From Piscicola geometra (taxonomy: Eukaryota; Annelida; Clitellata; Hirudinida; Piscicolidae): a DNA stretch of 64,000 bases. The notes beneath the pieces were generated by a model. It made no database searches, was not told the origin of the DNA, and saw nothing but the letters and a program-made list of their open reading frames with translations. The stretch spans positions 2,828,772 to 2,892,771 of the forward strand of contig OX030959.1 in assembly GCA_943735955.1 (NCBI GenBank), in the 5' to 3' direction. Positions within the stretch are counted from its first letter, which is position 1, and each line of letters opens with the position of its first letter. Below, one piece after another: positions 13,501 to 32,794 of the stretch. Position numbers and translations under genes: made by a program.

Positions 13501-16500
13501 ATTACTTCATTTAAAAAGTTATACCTTAATACTTTATGCTATAAAACGATATCCAAACAATCATACCAACCATTTAAGACAAAATTTCAAACCAATAAAT
13601 GCTATTTCAATACAAATAGACTCAATGGCCATGGTAAAAAAAGACGCATAAGCGAAGGCAAACACTCGACACCAAAGATAAAAACCTCAAATGGCCCCTT
13701 AAAGCTCTTCAGATCACCAAACCTCAAAGCCGACGCTTCGAAGGCCTGGTAGATGCAAGCTTCGATGATACGCCGATCGTACATGGCACTTCAAGGCTGC
13801 TTGCTCGGATGCCATGTAAGCCTTCATGCCCTGATAGCCTGGAAGTAGTGATTGTGAATTCTTTTGCAGGGATTTCGGACTGTCAGATCAAAGTTTAAAC
13901 ATTAAAGATTTAAAAAATGTTTCTCTTAAAAAGTTCAAAATAAACATTTTAAAATTTTTAAAATATGTTTTGTTTTAAAAGTGAAAAAACATCTCTGAGC
14001 TTGTTTTATTTCTAAATATACAAACATAAAAAACTAAGATTTATCTAGAACTACTTTAAAAACATCCAGATTCAAAAGCTCAAGAAAATTCGTGAAATAG
14101 TCAGAACACTGTTTTTAACAGCGTCTGCAATGTCTTCACAACAGCAAGCGCTTTTAGATTCTTACGTGTTGTGTGTAGATAATGCATTAATCAGACGGAA
14201 AGACCACTTTAGCCCCTGGAGCCTTCCCATGCTTACATGGTCCTTGTTAAGTGTTGCTGTATTACTGGATGATTACGTAAAACACTAGAAGTGAAAATGG
14301 GACCCATAGACATAGACATGACATTCTGTAGCAGCCGAAGATTTTAAAAAACTTTTCTTATGTCGACTCCACGTTTTTAGATGCTTAAGCATGTGTGTGC
14401 TTTTGTGAATTTCCATTAGATATATAATTGTCTTGCGTCTGTAAGTTCTAACAAGAATCGGCTTTTGTTCTAGAAGGCATATAATTATGCGTCATTGTGC
14501 GACAACCTACATCTTTGACGGCTGACAGAGAAAAAAATGTTTACGGTTATTTAGAGTAAACACTGAATATAGACTCGGTACATGTGCGCTGTGGCCTTTT
14601 GAAGAGCTTTTAGGGAATTGTGGCGTTAATTAAATCTTGCAGAAGTATTAAAGCTTTGATGGCGGTGTTTTTGCAGTGCAGCACTTTAGGTTTGTGATTT
14701 GATTTCCAGAAATAAGAATGTTATTTTGCGAAATCGTTTCAGTTCCTTTTATAATGCTTCGGGTGCATTTATCATTGCAGGATTGCTCGTTCGCATGTGG
14801 TCGGAGGACTGAAGTATGGAGATAGAGAATTAAATTTAATACAATAAAATCTTGGTGTGAAAGAGTTCATGCCAGAATTTTAAAATGTAAGAAAATGAAA
14901 GGATGCTGGATGGAGGGATGAGTGATTGTATTTATCGTGATTAAACAATAATAAAAAAAGAGTATGCAAAACTTGCAAATGAGATAGAACGAAGCATGCA
15001 AGGGTTTATTGACGATTACAAAGCTACATCAAAGAGCCTTTATAGAGCATTATTAATTCTTTTTCTATTTTGCTTTTTTCCCTCGTGATTCTCTTCGTAT
15101 CTACATGCTTACGCTGCATATAAAAGCCAAATGTGTGCAGATAAGCAGTACTAGTTACGAACGACTTTACTCTGAGAATTCCAAGATTTTCAGATCCTTC
15201 TGACTGCGCTAATCTGCGAGATTAAATAGGAAAACATTATTAAAGCTTAGAAGTCTAGATTTATTTTTCAAAAACTAGATTTTGCATTGAAAGTAGGATT
15301 ATTAATTTTCTTTAACACTCTAAAGCTTTTCCACACGCCTCTGATGCATGCATTCTTTGTTGAAGCCATGTTATTCGGAGCATTAATAATGCTCTTCTAG
15401 GTTTATTCATCCTTCGCACGCTAGGAGGCTGAAAACTCTCAAAGTTTGTGATGTTTATAGGTTTGGAAACCCATTTTTATATTTTTCATTTTTATTTTGT
15501 CCTATTTTATGCTTTAATTACTTGAAAAGTCGTTTGAAACTCAACACCACAACTTGAAAATAATCTCGACTTTTCATGCTACTGATTTCATTTATTATCT
15601 GCTCTTAAAGCTGATTCATGAAATAAATGGTGAACTTGTTGAAGAGACGATGTTTATAAATGAAAATGATGGCGTGTTAATGATGATGCCGTATTGAGTA
15701 TGGTGCTGAAAACGATGAATTGGATTTTGTTCAAAACAAAGTTTAAAATGCTTAAAATAAGTTCTAAATGTTAATCTTAAAAGCGGATGAACATTGCAGG
15801 TCAGTAGAGATTTTAAGCTTTTTTAGTGGCTGTTGTTATAAGAATAGCTTGAGATTTCTTCTTTTGGATTCATTTTTAGTGTGCTGTATGTATCTTGGTG
15901 TTTGGGTGGCTTGATATTTCTCAAGACAGGCGTAGAAGATAAACTAAATATAATTTTTTTTCTCGAAAACTTTTTCGCATCTGCTCGTTGTGCATAGCAA
16001 AACGCTGATGACACCTCATGAATTATACGAATTATTTATGAAAAAAATAACTCCGGAATAAGAATATACATTGAGGTTCTTGAATAATTCACCATCACTT
16101 CCAGAGAGTTAGAAAAAAAATTGGCATCACAAAAGGCAAGTGCCACCAAAAGTAATGTAGGCTCCTGCCGGCGAATCTGTGAAAAGAATAAAAAAATGAG
16201 TTGATTTAAAATACTTTTTTTGTATCAATTATTTGCTCAACTTATTTTTTTCAAAAGAGCTGACTTTAAGGAGCTGCAAGAAAGACTTTTTGTCTTTATT
16301 GTTTATTCATTATCATTAGCAAATACCCAAATTAAAATAGTTTCATTTAATAACCTGTCTGAGAGACTCATCTTTCTCAATTCACACTCCACTGTTGAGC
16401 AAAAGGAAATGCCTTATTCAGTCGCTTCTCCTCAGCTCTTCTTGTCGCCACCTCACGCCTCCTTGCATCAATCCTCCCCATCTTTGTTTATTCGTCTGCT

Positions 16501-19500
16501 CATTTAGACACTCATTTATCTACTTATTTATCTTTCTCTATTACCACACATCAATCTCCTTGCTCCTTGTATCTGCCTGTGCATCTCGCTTTGTGCTATC
16601 GCCTTATTTATGGCAGCACATTTCGAGTCTTATTAATTTTGGAGTGTTTTGTATGTTTCAAGTCATCTAGGTGTTTGGACTCACTTGAACGTTATAAATT
16701 TAGTTTTATTTTTTCTCAATGTTTCTTTCGGAAAATTCCACAAAGCTATAATTTAATTGTTTTTTCAAATAGTTTTTTTCTTTCGAATATATCATTAATC
16801 ACGCTTTGTTTTCTCATGGTTTTATCTTTTCATTATCGATGTACTTCAATTTTTTTACAGTTTTTTTTCCAAAAGTTTTCAGAAAACATTTATCAATTAT
16901 TCGAAAAAAATCAACTTCCCATTTTGTGACTGGCCAGTTTAAATCGGCTTTTTTTATTTTTGAAAAATTGCTCTCAAGTGTGTTATTCTTCATCGGAAAA
17001 TTTTTCATCTCGTCAATTTATTTCCTGCAGTTGAGCCCAGCCATCCATCTGTTTTTCAAGCATGAACTTGAAAGTATTTGCAAAAGATTTTACACATTTC
17101 AATTTTATTATTCACGCTTTTAAATAAATAATAGGAGTTAAAAATTTTTTGTTTCATTTATTTTAATCAAAAAGCTTTGAAAGTCTTATCTTCAGATAAT
17201 ATTATACGGGGCTTCTTTGCGAACACATCAGGTTATTTATCAATTTGGCAGTTCATAATACTTCAGATGTAAAAATAAGATTTATTCTCACTCCGAATAA
17301 TCATTGTGTAACTCAGATTTATTCGATTAACTCTTGCTTATTCTTCATTCAGATTTTATCATCTTTTGGAAAAGTTCTCAGCGACAAAGAAGTCACATTT
17401 TTAACTGCTTGTGAAAAATCATTCATTTGCACACATGCTCTTAAAGGTGTTTGCTAAAGATAAATCATTCATCCTTGAGGTGAAAAATCTTGACCACATT
17501 TCACTAATCAATTTTTCAGCATATATTTTTCTGTCGAATATTTCAATACGGAATATCAAGAAAGTATATAAAAGCATTAATTAAGAACTGTAGAAAAGCT
17601 CAACCGAGAGTGAAGAAGATATGCAAAATAAAGAATTCCGCGCAAAAAATATATCTTTTTGTGTTTCCTACGCGATAAAAGAATTGGGAATGAAACGAAG
17701 GTTTAAAGGCGATCGTGAGGCGTGCTGACTAGAATGGATTTCAAAAGCAACTGGGTTTGGGATGTGTGATGACTACTGCTAAGAAGGTTTTGATGTTTGA
17801 GATTGATTTCAATTAACTTTTGAGTTATCTCTCGCAGCCATTGGGAAGCAGTGAAAGGGTCGAAGACGTTATGGGTGGTGGTATTGATGAGATTGGTGGC
17901 AGTTAACACGGATGATGATTATATTATAGGCAATAAAACGAGTATGGAGGATGTTGGTGGTAATAAAAAGATGATGTAGTGACTTTGAAGGTGAAAAGGA
18001 ACAAAGAGACTAATAAAAGAAGATAATATGAAAGGAAGTGATGAAAATGGAATTATTAAAAGACAAAAAGAGCAGTTGTGCTTCTGATTCAGTTATCTTC
18101 TGAAATATGAAGATATCGCTGTGATCAGGAAATTTAGATATATAAAAAAATTACTTGAGAGGAGTGTAGGTGAGCTGAAGCAATATAATTAGCTTAGTAA
18201 CAGGATGAATAAAACAAAAGAAATGGAATTAATTCCCAAAAAAAAGAAATTTTTAAGTTTTTGCAAAATTTGCTGAATAAATATTGCCTCTAGGCACTCA
18301 TGAGACTAGTTCAGAAATATATCGAGACTTTTCAGTTTTATGCAGTTACATAAAACAAGCTTTTAGAATAATTAATTCACAAAATAGGTCAATATTGAGA
18401 TACAAATTGGAAGGTATGGAGGGGTGGGTGTTTAGGCAAACATAAGAGCGGATGCAAAAAAATAGAAATAAATTAGAAGCAGACACAGAAATAGATATAA
18501 ACACAAATATTTGAAAAGACTCAAAAACAAGAAGAGAAAAGAAAAACATAGAAGGATACAGACATAGAAAGAGACACCCAGAGGCGTACAGCTTGTTACA
18601 ACCACTCTCAATCAGGACTGGCTGCCAGGCTCTCGAAGAGTGACGTGAAGAGTGTATATATGGCCAGAAATAATTGTTAAGTCATCAATTTGTTATTAAT
18701 TTTTCAACAATTACAAATAATAATTTTAATCAAGCGCATTAAAGAGGCGATTCGCGTAGTATCGCACTGACAGATAATGATAGATGCTCGCTAAATCGGT
18801 GTTTAAGACTTTGATCGATTGTTCTGCCTCACTCCTCCATACGCTGCCCTGCATAAAAATGTAAAGGATAGAAGGGTGGAGAAAGAAGAAAATATTAATA
18901 AAATGAATGAATGAAGTGATAGATGAACGAGAAGATAAAAATGATACACATAAACTAAAGTTTTCCGTTTGATAATTAATCATTTGTGCATGAATATAGC
19001 ATGAGCGATTGTAAAACGAAGTTTAGAAACATTATTCTTTTATTCTTAGAAAGATGAGCCATTTTATTTGCTCAGCTTTGGGTACTCGAGTGTATTGCTG
19101 CGTATAATTTATGGATAAAAGATATTTATAACACATAAGCTATGTTTTTTCTGGCATCTTTTTGTAGCACTCAGCGGTTTGTGTAAATAGTTTATCTTGT
19201 GTGCATTTGCTTTAGAAATCTCATAACCCGAAAATACTCAAATACGATGATTTATGATCTTTCATCTGCCAAGAATTCGGAGGGTTGAGAGGGCAACTTG
19301 AGGTCGAGGCAGGGTTTCAGACTCCGAAGTGCGATATATTGATCTCAAACAAGCGTGATGGATTGGCGGATTAAAGAAAGTTCAAGCTTGGTTGTGAGTT
19401 TGAAGGCAACTTTTGAAGTTTGCCTCGCGAATGATGGGTGAGCATCATGGGAGGTGCCAGCTGAGATTCCTCGGGTTTGATGGAGTTATTGCTGGGAGGA

Positions 19501-20480
19501 TGGTTGTTGCAAAAATGGACACCTTAATTAGATGATGAATGTGTGGGTGCGGCTGTTCCTTTTGTTATTCGTGTGTTTTGAGCCTATAAATCGTTGTAAT
19601 GGGTAATTGCTAAGTGTTAGAAGTAAGGGTGTGTCGAGTTTTATATAAATTGCACATAAAAGACCAATGCTTTTTCGCATCTCTGGACGTACAATTGTAT
19701 ACGTTGTGAAGATCAACACGCAGATCTGGAACTTTTGTACAGGCTTTAAAGTGTTTTTTCTGCAGTTGGCGTGATCAATCTATCAGCTATCAGCCTCTGC
19801 GAGTTGTTATTGCTCGAAGTATGAATAAATAAGAAGTCACACAAAAAAATAAGACCGTGGTTAATAAGTTTATGATGTAATGACCCGTAGAGCGAACTGG
19901 TGGTGTATACTAGGAGAGGTTGGCGAAGTAAGTAAAAAGATTCAGAGTAGGAAAACATATTTAGAAAAAAAGTTAATCTAAATTTCAATAATTTGTAAAA
20001 AAAAGTTTTATAAGATTTATATATAAAAATTAAATCGGATGTTTCAAAGAAAGACCAAATTGGTTGGTTATCAAAAGAGGATGATGGAAACGAAAGGAAA
20101 CAACAATGAATTATAAATAAAATTTTCTTCAATGTTTTTCATCCATTTAAATTGTTGCTTCAATTAAAAAGCATAAAAAAAGTCAAAAAACGAGTTTTAA
20201 AATTAATATTAGAATTTTGTTTGCTTAGCCATTTTCACTTCAAAGCGCCCAAATTATAAATCGAAATCTCATTTTTTCCAAATTGAAAATAATAATAAAA
20301 TTCTTGAAACAAAATACATGAAAGTATTTCTCAAAATATATGTAATCTAATATAATCATGATGAAAAACAAACAAAAAGAGAAAGTCTCATGGCCGAAGA
20401 TGATTTATTTAAAGTTAATTTCACCTTTAACCATCCGGTGAGAAACAACCTCCGATTGATATATATATCTGTTTCCACGA
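10571..20480. other. Non-coding DNA
   Basis: About 10 kb of AT-rich sequence without a supportable gene. Stretches near 11580-11780, 13620-13830 and 14100-14330 are less AT-rich, but their reading frames are short and match nothing I recognise. Confidence 0.6.
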
Positions 20481-20775
20481 TTATCATCATCATGGTTTCT
20501 GTCAACAAAGTATCATGATGATGGTGATAATCATCATCATCATCGTTATCATGTTCATCATCATCATTCTAGTTATCTTTCTCTTTATCATCATCACAAA
20601 CGTCATCATCTTCATTATCATCATCATTATCATCATCATTATCATCATCATTATCATCATCATTATCATCATGATTATCATCATGATTATCATCATCATT
20701 ATCATCATCATATCATCATCATTATCCTCATGATTATCATCATCATTATCATCATCATTATCATCATCATCACCC
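20481..20775. repeat. ATC/ATT microsatellite with 12-bp higher-order period
   Basis: From about 20607 the repeat settles into a higher-order unit, ATTATCATCATC, repeated many times. It creates artificial all-Met and all-Ile reading frames on the two strands. Confidence 0.92.
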
Positions 20776-23581
20776 CCATCATATCTTTCATTCCTCCATC
20801 CCCTTCATGATCATCATTTCCCTCATCACCTCATTCGCTACTTCCCAGCATTATTATTTTATTGACTTTTAAGATATTCTCGACTCCAATTAACATTTTA
20901 TCGTTCCATGCATGTGGCATTAGCAACTTAATTCTGGCTTTATTTCTTCTCACCCATCACCCAAATGTCTTTCTCCCATCTCGAGCTATCATCGCCACCT
21001 AAGCAGTAAGGCACACAACATCTTCAAGAATAGAAGCATACAAGGAAAGACGCGAAGCGCAATGATATTGCTTGATAAATGGCTTTCTGTCGGTGATGTT
21101 CTCCTTAATGGAGACAATTAGTGCTTTGATTAATCACGAAGAGTTAATTAAATAATTAAAGGACGATTTATCTTGCGGGGCAGTTCATTGATTAGTTTTT
21201 GTGGCCTCTTCTCCTGAAGTGCCATCAAGAAGAACAATGGCTTTGTTGCGTCTGAAGTTGCTCTGATAACATTTTCCATTTCTTGTTGCTAAAGTATTTT
21301 TACATTTTCAATTTAAAACAATTTAAAACAATTTTTTAAGGTTAATATATCCGTATATCCAAAATACTGTCATCAGTTTCATTCTTTCACCATCATCACC
21401 TTCTTTGACCGCCAATACTACTGCACCAGCATCACCACCCGTCATCAAGAGCCCATCAAATCTCAATGATACATTCAAGTGAAAAGAGGAGCATTGACAA
21501 ATCGTTTCGATACTGAAGCTACATATTAAATTATTGCCAGCTTTGTTGTTAGGCATGCTTTCAGGAACTTAAACGCCTTTGCGCTGATATGATTGAGTGT
21601 ATAATTGATGGGGCGGCCCTGAGATTTATTATGCTTGGTGCTTTTATCTGCATCGCTTCTTTTTGGATCGAATTTGCTTTTGGTGTAATGGATCTTGATG
21701 ATGGTGCTGGGTGGAACAAACACTTTTTATTTTTGGAAAGACTTTCATAAAGAATAAATAATAGTTAGTGTGTTGAAAGGGAAAAAAATAGGCGAGGGTT
21801 TGTTAGAGATGCCAAAACCTGCTGCTAAAAGGGGTTTAGTTGCTCGTTAATTTTTAAATGTCTTATTCGCTTATGCCTTTATAAAAACTTATATATTTTT
21901 TTATTAATTTTTAAATTTATCTTTTAAAATGCTGATTGAGAAAGTTACTTGCCGTTTTTTGTTTTTCTAATGGCAGTAATGCCAACGCTTCAGAAACTCT
22001 GGTCTGTTACTTCTTGTATCTAGGGTTTCATGAAAAGTTGATGAATATTTTATGAATGCTTTTGAAGCCAATGTTTTTTTTCCGTTTTTTTTCATACAAA
22101 AAGAATGGCAGTAATTATGTTTTTGAAGGATGAAAGCGCTATAGATTGACTATTTTGTACATTTTATGAAGCTCAAATCAATTCAGAGCTTCAAATCTAA
22201 AAGAAAAATCTCTAAGTAATGTATCTTTCTTTTAGTAAAAATAAATCAATCTCAGGATAAGACATTCATCAGCGTGCCTTGCTTCTCATGACTTTGTTCA
22301 GATTTGCTCACTCCATCATCATCTTTTTCAGCTTTCTCTTCATCATCGGATTTTTAAAATTTTGCATGAAAAGAAGAAAAAGAAATATATAAAATAATAA
22401 AGATCTTTTAAAATAGGGAAAAATGTAGAAAAATAATAAAATAATATCAATAAATTAATATAATATAAAAAAAATAAATGAGAAAAAGAAGAAAGAAAGC
22501 GAAAAAAGAAAAAAGTAAAAAAGAAGAAAGATAGATAGAAGATAAAAGTTTAATTTGATTACATCGATGGAGTGAGCTGGGTTTGAAGGATGCAATCAAA
22601 TAATCTCAAGAAGGAGCACTTTAGTCGAGGTCATTCTAACATAAACACACTCAGTCTGAAACACACAAACACGCACACACAAACACATACCCGTGCAAAA
22701 AAGTACATACAGAAAGCATTAAAGACGTTTATGGCTTGAGTGCACGAGTAGAAGGAAAAGAAATAGAATTTGGCCACAAGTCACACTGCCTTTCTTGTTT
22801 ATCTAACACTCCTCTTGATACTTCGACAAACACATTCCACTCCATGCGTCATCTACCGTGTACGAAGCACACTTTGGAGACATTTGTAAGACATTTCATT
22901 CTCGAGAGGAATTGGCACGAATATTTCAAAGAAAAATCGATTTTCGTTTGACCGAAATTGATGAGTGTAGAGGCTCGAACACAGAGACGCTCAATGAAGA
23001 AGACAGATGAAGGTAGATATAGGAACAAACGAAGATACAAGAGTGTTACTAAGGCCGTAAAGCACCAAACGACTTGAAATCAATTTTTTTTCCACACATT
23101 GAATCCAATCAGTCCACTGTAATTTCTTTGCTGCTCCTACTCGCTATATAAATTTGAAGGAATGTATTGTCTCCTCCATGCGAATCCATGCACGACCTTT
23201 CGACGTGTTTGTAGTTTCTTCTTTTTCTTACCACAAAGCGCAGAGCTTCTTGGAGCATCGACACCCTTGGGCGACGATAGGATTCGAAACCGTGCTATTA
23301 CTTCCTATTTTTTCGACTCAAAATTAACTGAAACTATTTCGAATATGATTTCTTCAAGTTGTATGTTCTTAAATCCGCTAACGACAACATGCAATCTTTT
23401 TACAAACTTTTTCCATCAAGTTTTCACACAAAAAACTGCTTGTTTCATAATTCCACTGCTGAAAACTGGCAAGCAAGCTGCTTTTAAGCTCACTCCTTTC
23501 TCTTGATTCCAATGACTTATTTTAACCGTTTTAGTTTTCTTTTTTTCTCAAAGTAAAAACTATAACAATCATTTTCACCAC
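20776..23581. other. Non-coding DNA
   Basis: No gene seen. The part around 21060-21260 is less AT-rich and holds several TTAATTA-type words, which might be regulatory. A strongly purine-rich stretch is listed separately. Confidence 0.6.
22372..22545 (+). repeat. A-rich polypurine stretch
   Basis: Almost entirely A and G with some T, with many GAAAAAGAA-type words. Strand asymmetry is strong but there is no fixed period. Confidence 0.7.
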
Positions 23582-23662
23582 CATCCTCATCATCATAATT
23601 ATTATCATCATCTTCTTCTTTTTCATCATCATCATCGCCATCATCATCATCATCATCACCTT
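23582..23662. repeat. ATC microsatellite
   Basis: CATCAT units with a short TTC interruption. Same family as the repeats at 4.3, 20.6, 52.7, 53.5 and 55.8 kb. Confidence 0.9.
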
Positions 23663-24177
23663 CGCAGACTCACATCTGGCCGAATATCTTTTATTATCGT
23701 TGCTTCGCCTTTGATGAACTGCAAAATGTTTCCTGTGTTGTAATTACTAAAATAACAACAACAACAAAAATATTGTTCAGTGAATGAAAACAAACAAAAG
23801 CACATGCAGAAGACTACTACCAATGATGGCAATAATGATTCAAAGCGTCTGTGTGCCATAGAACAAGCGTAAAAACAAAGCAGGCTAATTAATAACGACA
23901 ACAATTCAATCAAATCAAACGCTTGGGTCAAACAAGAACAATGAACAGCAACAACGCATTATCGACAACAACAATAAAAACAACAAATCTAATTAGTATT
24001 CGTCATAATTAATTAACTATTCCACCAATAAATGCGTCACCAAAAGCCATGCAAGGCGCAGATGAGAAAAATTTTGCAATAAAGAATGGGCTTTAAGTGC
24101 TTTCTCGTTGACGCCACACCATTTAGAGCTTGCAATTCTATTGCAGTGTTACAGCGACAACGAACACGCAGATGGCG

Positions 24178-24306
24178 TTATGACGTAGAGATGAGAATTT
24201 TTATTGCGATTTTGGTTTTGCGAGCGTAAACACGGCTTGATGACGTATTTAGGGCTCTATATCATTGCAGGTAATTAAAAACACATCCAAGAGACCCGCT
24301 GACGTT
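24178..24306. promoter_or_regulatory. Cluster of TGACGT words (candidate CRE-like element)
   Basis: TGACGTA occurs at 24181 and again exactly 60 bp later at 24241, and CTGACGT at 24299. Three copies of a six-base CRE core in about 125 bp are more than expected by chance in AT-rich DNA. That this is an enhancer or promoter is inference; no transcribed gene is seen beside it. Confidence 0.22.
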
Positions 24307-28744
<4,438 letters not shown>

Positions 28745-28867
28745 GTAAAATAACTCATTATTATTAAAGCAATAGCGAATCGAGTATAGGAAGGTATTGG
28801 GTATTCAGGTATGCGTCTAGATTCGCTCCGGTTTTACGACTTTTTAATCATTTTCCCTGTTGTAACC

Positions 28868-28978
28868 AGTGAACGGGTGGCCGAGTGGTTAAAATTCGCT
28901 GCTTACCGCCATAGGTTGTGGGTTCGCTTTCCATAAACCCCAGTAGTCTTGGAGAAGATAACCAAAATAAAAAAAACT
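28868..28978 (+). mobile_element. Possible tRNA-derived SINE remnant
   Basis: A sequence like the A box of Ser/Leu tRNAs, TGGCCGAGTGGTTAA, is followed about 37 bases later by a B-box-like GGGTTCGCTTTCC. The part between does not fold as a full tRNA cloverleaf by eye, and an A-rich stretch follows at about 28960. This fits a decayed SINE better than a working tRNA gene. It lies about 130 bp after the (AT)56 array. Confidence 0.4.
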
Positions 28979-31900
28979 CAAGTCCTTTGAACAGAAACTA
29001 CAAAGAAAATTTAGAATTTATTCTATACGACCTTACCGGCTTTTACCCAATAAACGTTGCTTAGAGACTATAAGATGATGCGTTTAAAAGTGCGTAATTT
29101 AGTCTCCGTGTATGTATGCTTGTTTGCTTTTGTAACTGGATGTTTGTTTGCCTATGTCGACATGTATTTCTGGGTATGTGGGTGTGTATGTTTGCGTATG
29201 ATAGCTACGAGTTGCCTTCGGAGGCTGACATTAATCAGTCGTCGGTTGTTTCTTGTTACTCGAAAATCGAGAAACCACCGACAGCAGTTTTTCCATTTTT
29301 CGTTGGCAGCTTTTTTCGTTGTTCAGGTTTTTTTAAGTCGGTTTGATTTTTTGCTTTGTAAGTTAAACTGAATTTATTTTTTAAAATAAAATAATTTTAT
29401 TTATACATATTTTATTTTTTTATTTTTTTGAATTTATTTAACATTTACGGCGAATTGTTGAAGCGATGTTGATGTGTGCTGGTGTTGACGGAGTTTAATT
29501 ATTGCAAACTTAACCAGGTTAACTTCGCTAATGCTTCGTTTCACGGCATTGTCTTATCCACCATTGATTCTGACTTTGCCAAGATTATCACTTTGAAACA
29601 TGCTTTCAAGCTTTATTTTCGAAAATGTTGTTTTTTCACGATACTCAGAGTTCATTTAATCTCCAGCAAACACCAGATTAAACTTCTAAACGAGAATATT
29701 TTTCTTTATGGCAAAGCTTACGGTTTTGTCTGTGTGCATGTATATTTTGCTGTATTATTTTGTTTGTGTGTGTTTTGTGTATCATTTTGTCTGTGTTTGT
29801 TGGTGTATCATTTTATCTGTGTGTGTTTTTTGTAAAATTATTTTCTGCTTTCATTTGTGTTTCATTTTACTGTGTGTGATTATGTTTTTTTTCATGTGTC
29901 ATTTGCGTGTGTGTGTTTTTGTACGTTGTTGTGTGTGTACTAGGGTGTGTTTGTGCAGTGGGCGTTTTACGTCTATGTTTGTGTGCACGTGTAGTAGGAA
30001 GGGCGTGTGCAAGCGACGAATGATGGATGCAATTGAAAAAGATAAAAATTAATTTATATTTTATAAAGAATATATCATGGATGTCTTAATATTATTTTTA
30101 CTTTAGTGAATAATATATACCATTGTTCTTTTTTAAATAATAATGTTTCTTTTATCTTTAATCAAAATATTCTGGAAACTTAATTTGACATCATAACCAC
30201 ATCATCCCGCCATAATCACCACCATTACTCAAGCATCATCCTCAGCTGCTCCATCGCGTAACCACACGAAACCCCTTGATAAGGACGTCGACTCGTCTAG
30301 TGTTGATACGCCTTGTGTGCTGTCGTTTTCTGCTAGAATTATATGCCGAGCAAAATACCCGAAAAAATATTGTGAGCAGTTCGAAGGTTGTCAATAGAAA
30401 AATAGATTTATCAAAAAATTCAGGAAAACAACAAAAGATTTTTTTTCTCCATGCCTCGACTTCTATTTGAAGGCGAATTTTTCAGTAAACGTTGAGCTTT
30501 TCAATAATTCAATAAATAACATTCAATAATGCATCTCAACGTCAAAACGGAAATATTTAATTTTATGGTTTCAATTTTTTTCGAAAACTTACACGGCTCT
30601 GACCATAAAACATAAAAAAAAGTACTAATACACAAGGAAACCAGCCAAAAACATATTTCAACAAATAAATATTATTTATAAAAACAATAAACAAAACTCA
30701 AACACCAAAAGACACATAAACTTCACGACAATAAGTACCTGCAACATAACCACAAAGCCTCTGAATACCACCCATGCCGCCTTAATGTTTCACTCCTGCA
30801 CAGCCCACCCAGAATCCAAAGATGCATCACTTTCCAAGCCAGCAGCTATAATTAACACCTTATTTCTCTTTGTTTAAATCTCCATGATTCCATCCTTCTC
30901 ATGACCTTACTACGCAACTTAATCTATCACCTCGGCATAAAACTCACTAGTATGCCGTGGTTTATGAACAAATGTCTAATTTCCACTAGATTCCAGGCGT
31001 ATACCAACTGCTTTTTCTTTTCTATCGTAATCATTTCATGTGTACGCATGCCACTCCAACCCTGAAGGCAACAACAATATTTTGGAAGCTGGTGTCTCTA
31101 GAAATACCATTCTTTAGGGATTAGCTTACTTCGCCACTGGAGAGAATGTGACCAAAATTGTGTTACTGGAGTTTTGAAGGGTGGACTGACCACTTGGCAA
31201 ACTTGATCAACCATAGTTTATATCGCTGAACAAAACTTGTTGGGAGTAGAGAGTGAAATGGTTTACAAGTGCTTGAAGACACTTAGTCTTCTTCTTGCAA
31301 ATGATCCAGCAGCTTCTCTGAGCACAATAAACACACAAGTTCGTACTTTTGATTTGTAAGATAATTTTTTATATCGTTTTGACGATGACTTTGCGAAAGT
31401 ATTTGCAAACATAAAAGCCACGCTGCGAAACAATCGAGCTGAAATCTTGCATAAAAACAAATACACGTTTAGCTCAGTTTTTGAAAAAATTCAAAAAAGA
31501 TAACTACAACCGAAGAAAGATTTGTAAATTATCTTTAAAGTCGTTAATAAAAAAGTGGAAAATAAAAAAGTATATTAAAAAGCGTATCTGCGATAAGAAA
31601 TGTAATAAGATCCTGAAATAAAAATTAAAATATTTATGGTAACAGTTCCAGGTATACAAAAATGATAAAAATATTGTACAAACCTTTCAATAAAATAAAA
31701 TAAATAATATGATAGAAGGCCGCCGTTTTATCACAGCCTTGGAGGAAGCACGAATGCAAGATCTACTACTTTTATTTCAAAATTACCCATTTATCACTTA
31801 GCATGACATTAAGAAAGTAAAAAAAATATTCGTACCATCATACCCTTGCGCACATCCACACACGCAGTCACGCCAGAACCTTTCCAATCGAGCTTTTATG

Positions 31901-32789
31901 ATCTGCACTCATGGCAGCACTTTTAAAATACTCTCTTATTAATAAAAATTAATTTTTTAATGAAAAATAAGTTTTTAGTTTTAAAATAGAATTGTAAAAA
32001 TACTTTCGATTTTCAATCTCAAGTTGCTGATTCATTTAATCCGTTTGGACGAACAAAAGTACGAATGAGAAGTATGTCGGGTGCAAGGAAAGAGTTGCGT
32101 GTTGGCAAATGAGGTTGAGGAAAAGTTGTTAGTGTACTGATTAGTGAGATTAACTTTACGACATGTTAACTTTATTCATATTCTCCTTGGAGGTTATAGA
32201 AACACGAATAGAAAAACATGCAAGAAAGTAGACGAAAAAGCGTTCACAAAGACGCAGAAAAGCACGCAGATAATCACGAAAAGGGCATAACGAACGCGCT
32301 AACATAAAACCGGAATTCCTCATCTCCAGATGGGATGAGGGTGCATAAATAACCATTACTTCCGTATTATTGCTGGAATAATTGAATGATTAATACGATA
32401 AAATGAAGGCCTTTGCGAGTCAGGTGAACAAACTCAGAATAAGTTGATTCAATAAGAAGGGAAATGTTGCTCTAGTTTTTCTATGATGAAATCATGAAAG
32501 ACAAGCCAAGAAACCGATGCGATCAGAAAGTACTTGCAGTTGTTTCTGAAGGTAGGTTTATTTGGTTGCAGTACGTTTGCGAAAAAATTTTGAAAAATTA
32601 CAGAATAAAAAAAAGAAGATAATACTGAAATTATAAAAAAAAGCATGCAAGCGAAAAACCTCTGTATGAAGCTGCAAAAAGAATAAAGGTGAAGTGATGA
32701 GTGGGAAAGAAATGAGTGGGAAGAAGATGAATAAGTCTGGTGAGTTGCTGATAGGTTTTCTGCGCTAGAAAGATGCTTTTAGTCACAAT
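28979..32789. other. Non-coding DNA with a GT-rich stretch
   Basis: No gene supported. The interval 29735-29990 is GT-rich and its open frames reflect that composition. Confidence 0.6.
29737..29990 (+). repeat. Degenerate GT-rich tandem repeat
   Basis: Units of about 25 bp containing TGTATCATTTTGTCTGTG recur with changes, followed by loose TG runs. The strand is strongly G/T-biased. Confidence 0.6.
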
Positions 32790-32794
32790 GGGGG

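Noticed and set aside
20502..20733. All-Met and all-Ile frames
   Set aside because: Produced by the ATC/ATT microsatellite; no other coding evidence.
22736..23506. Two Cys-containing frames of 71 and 114 codons
   Set aside because: No family motif, no splice context and base composition like the surrounding DNA.
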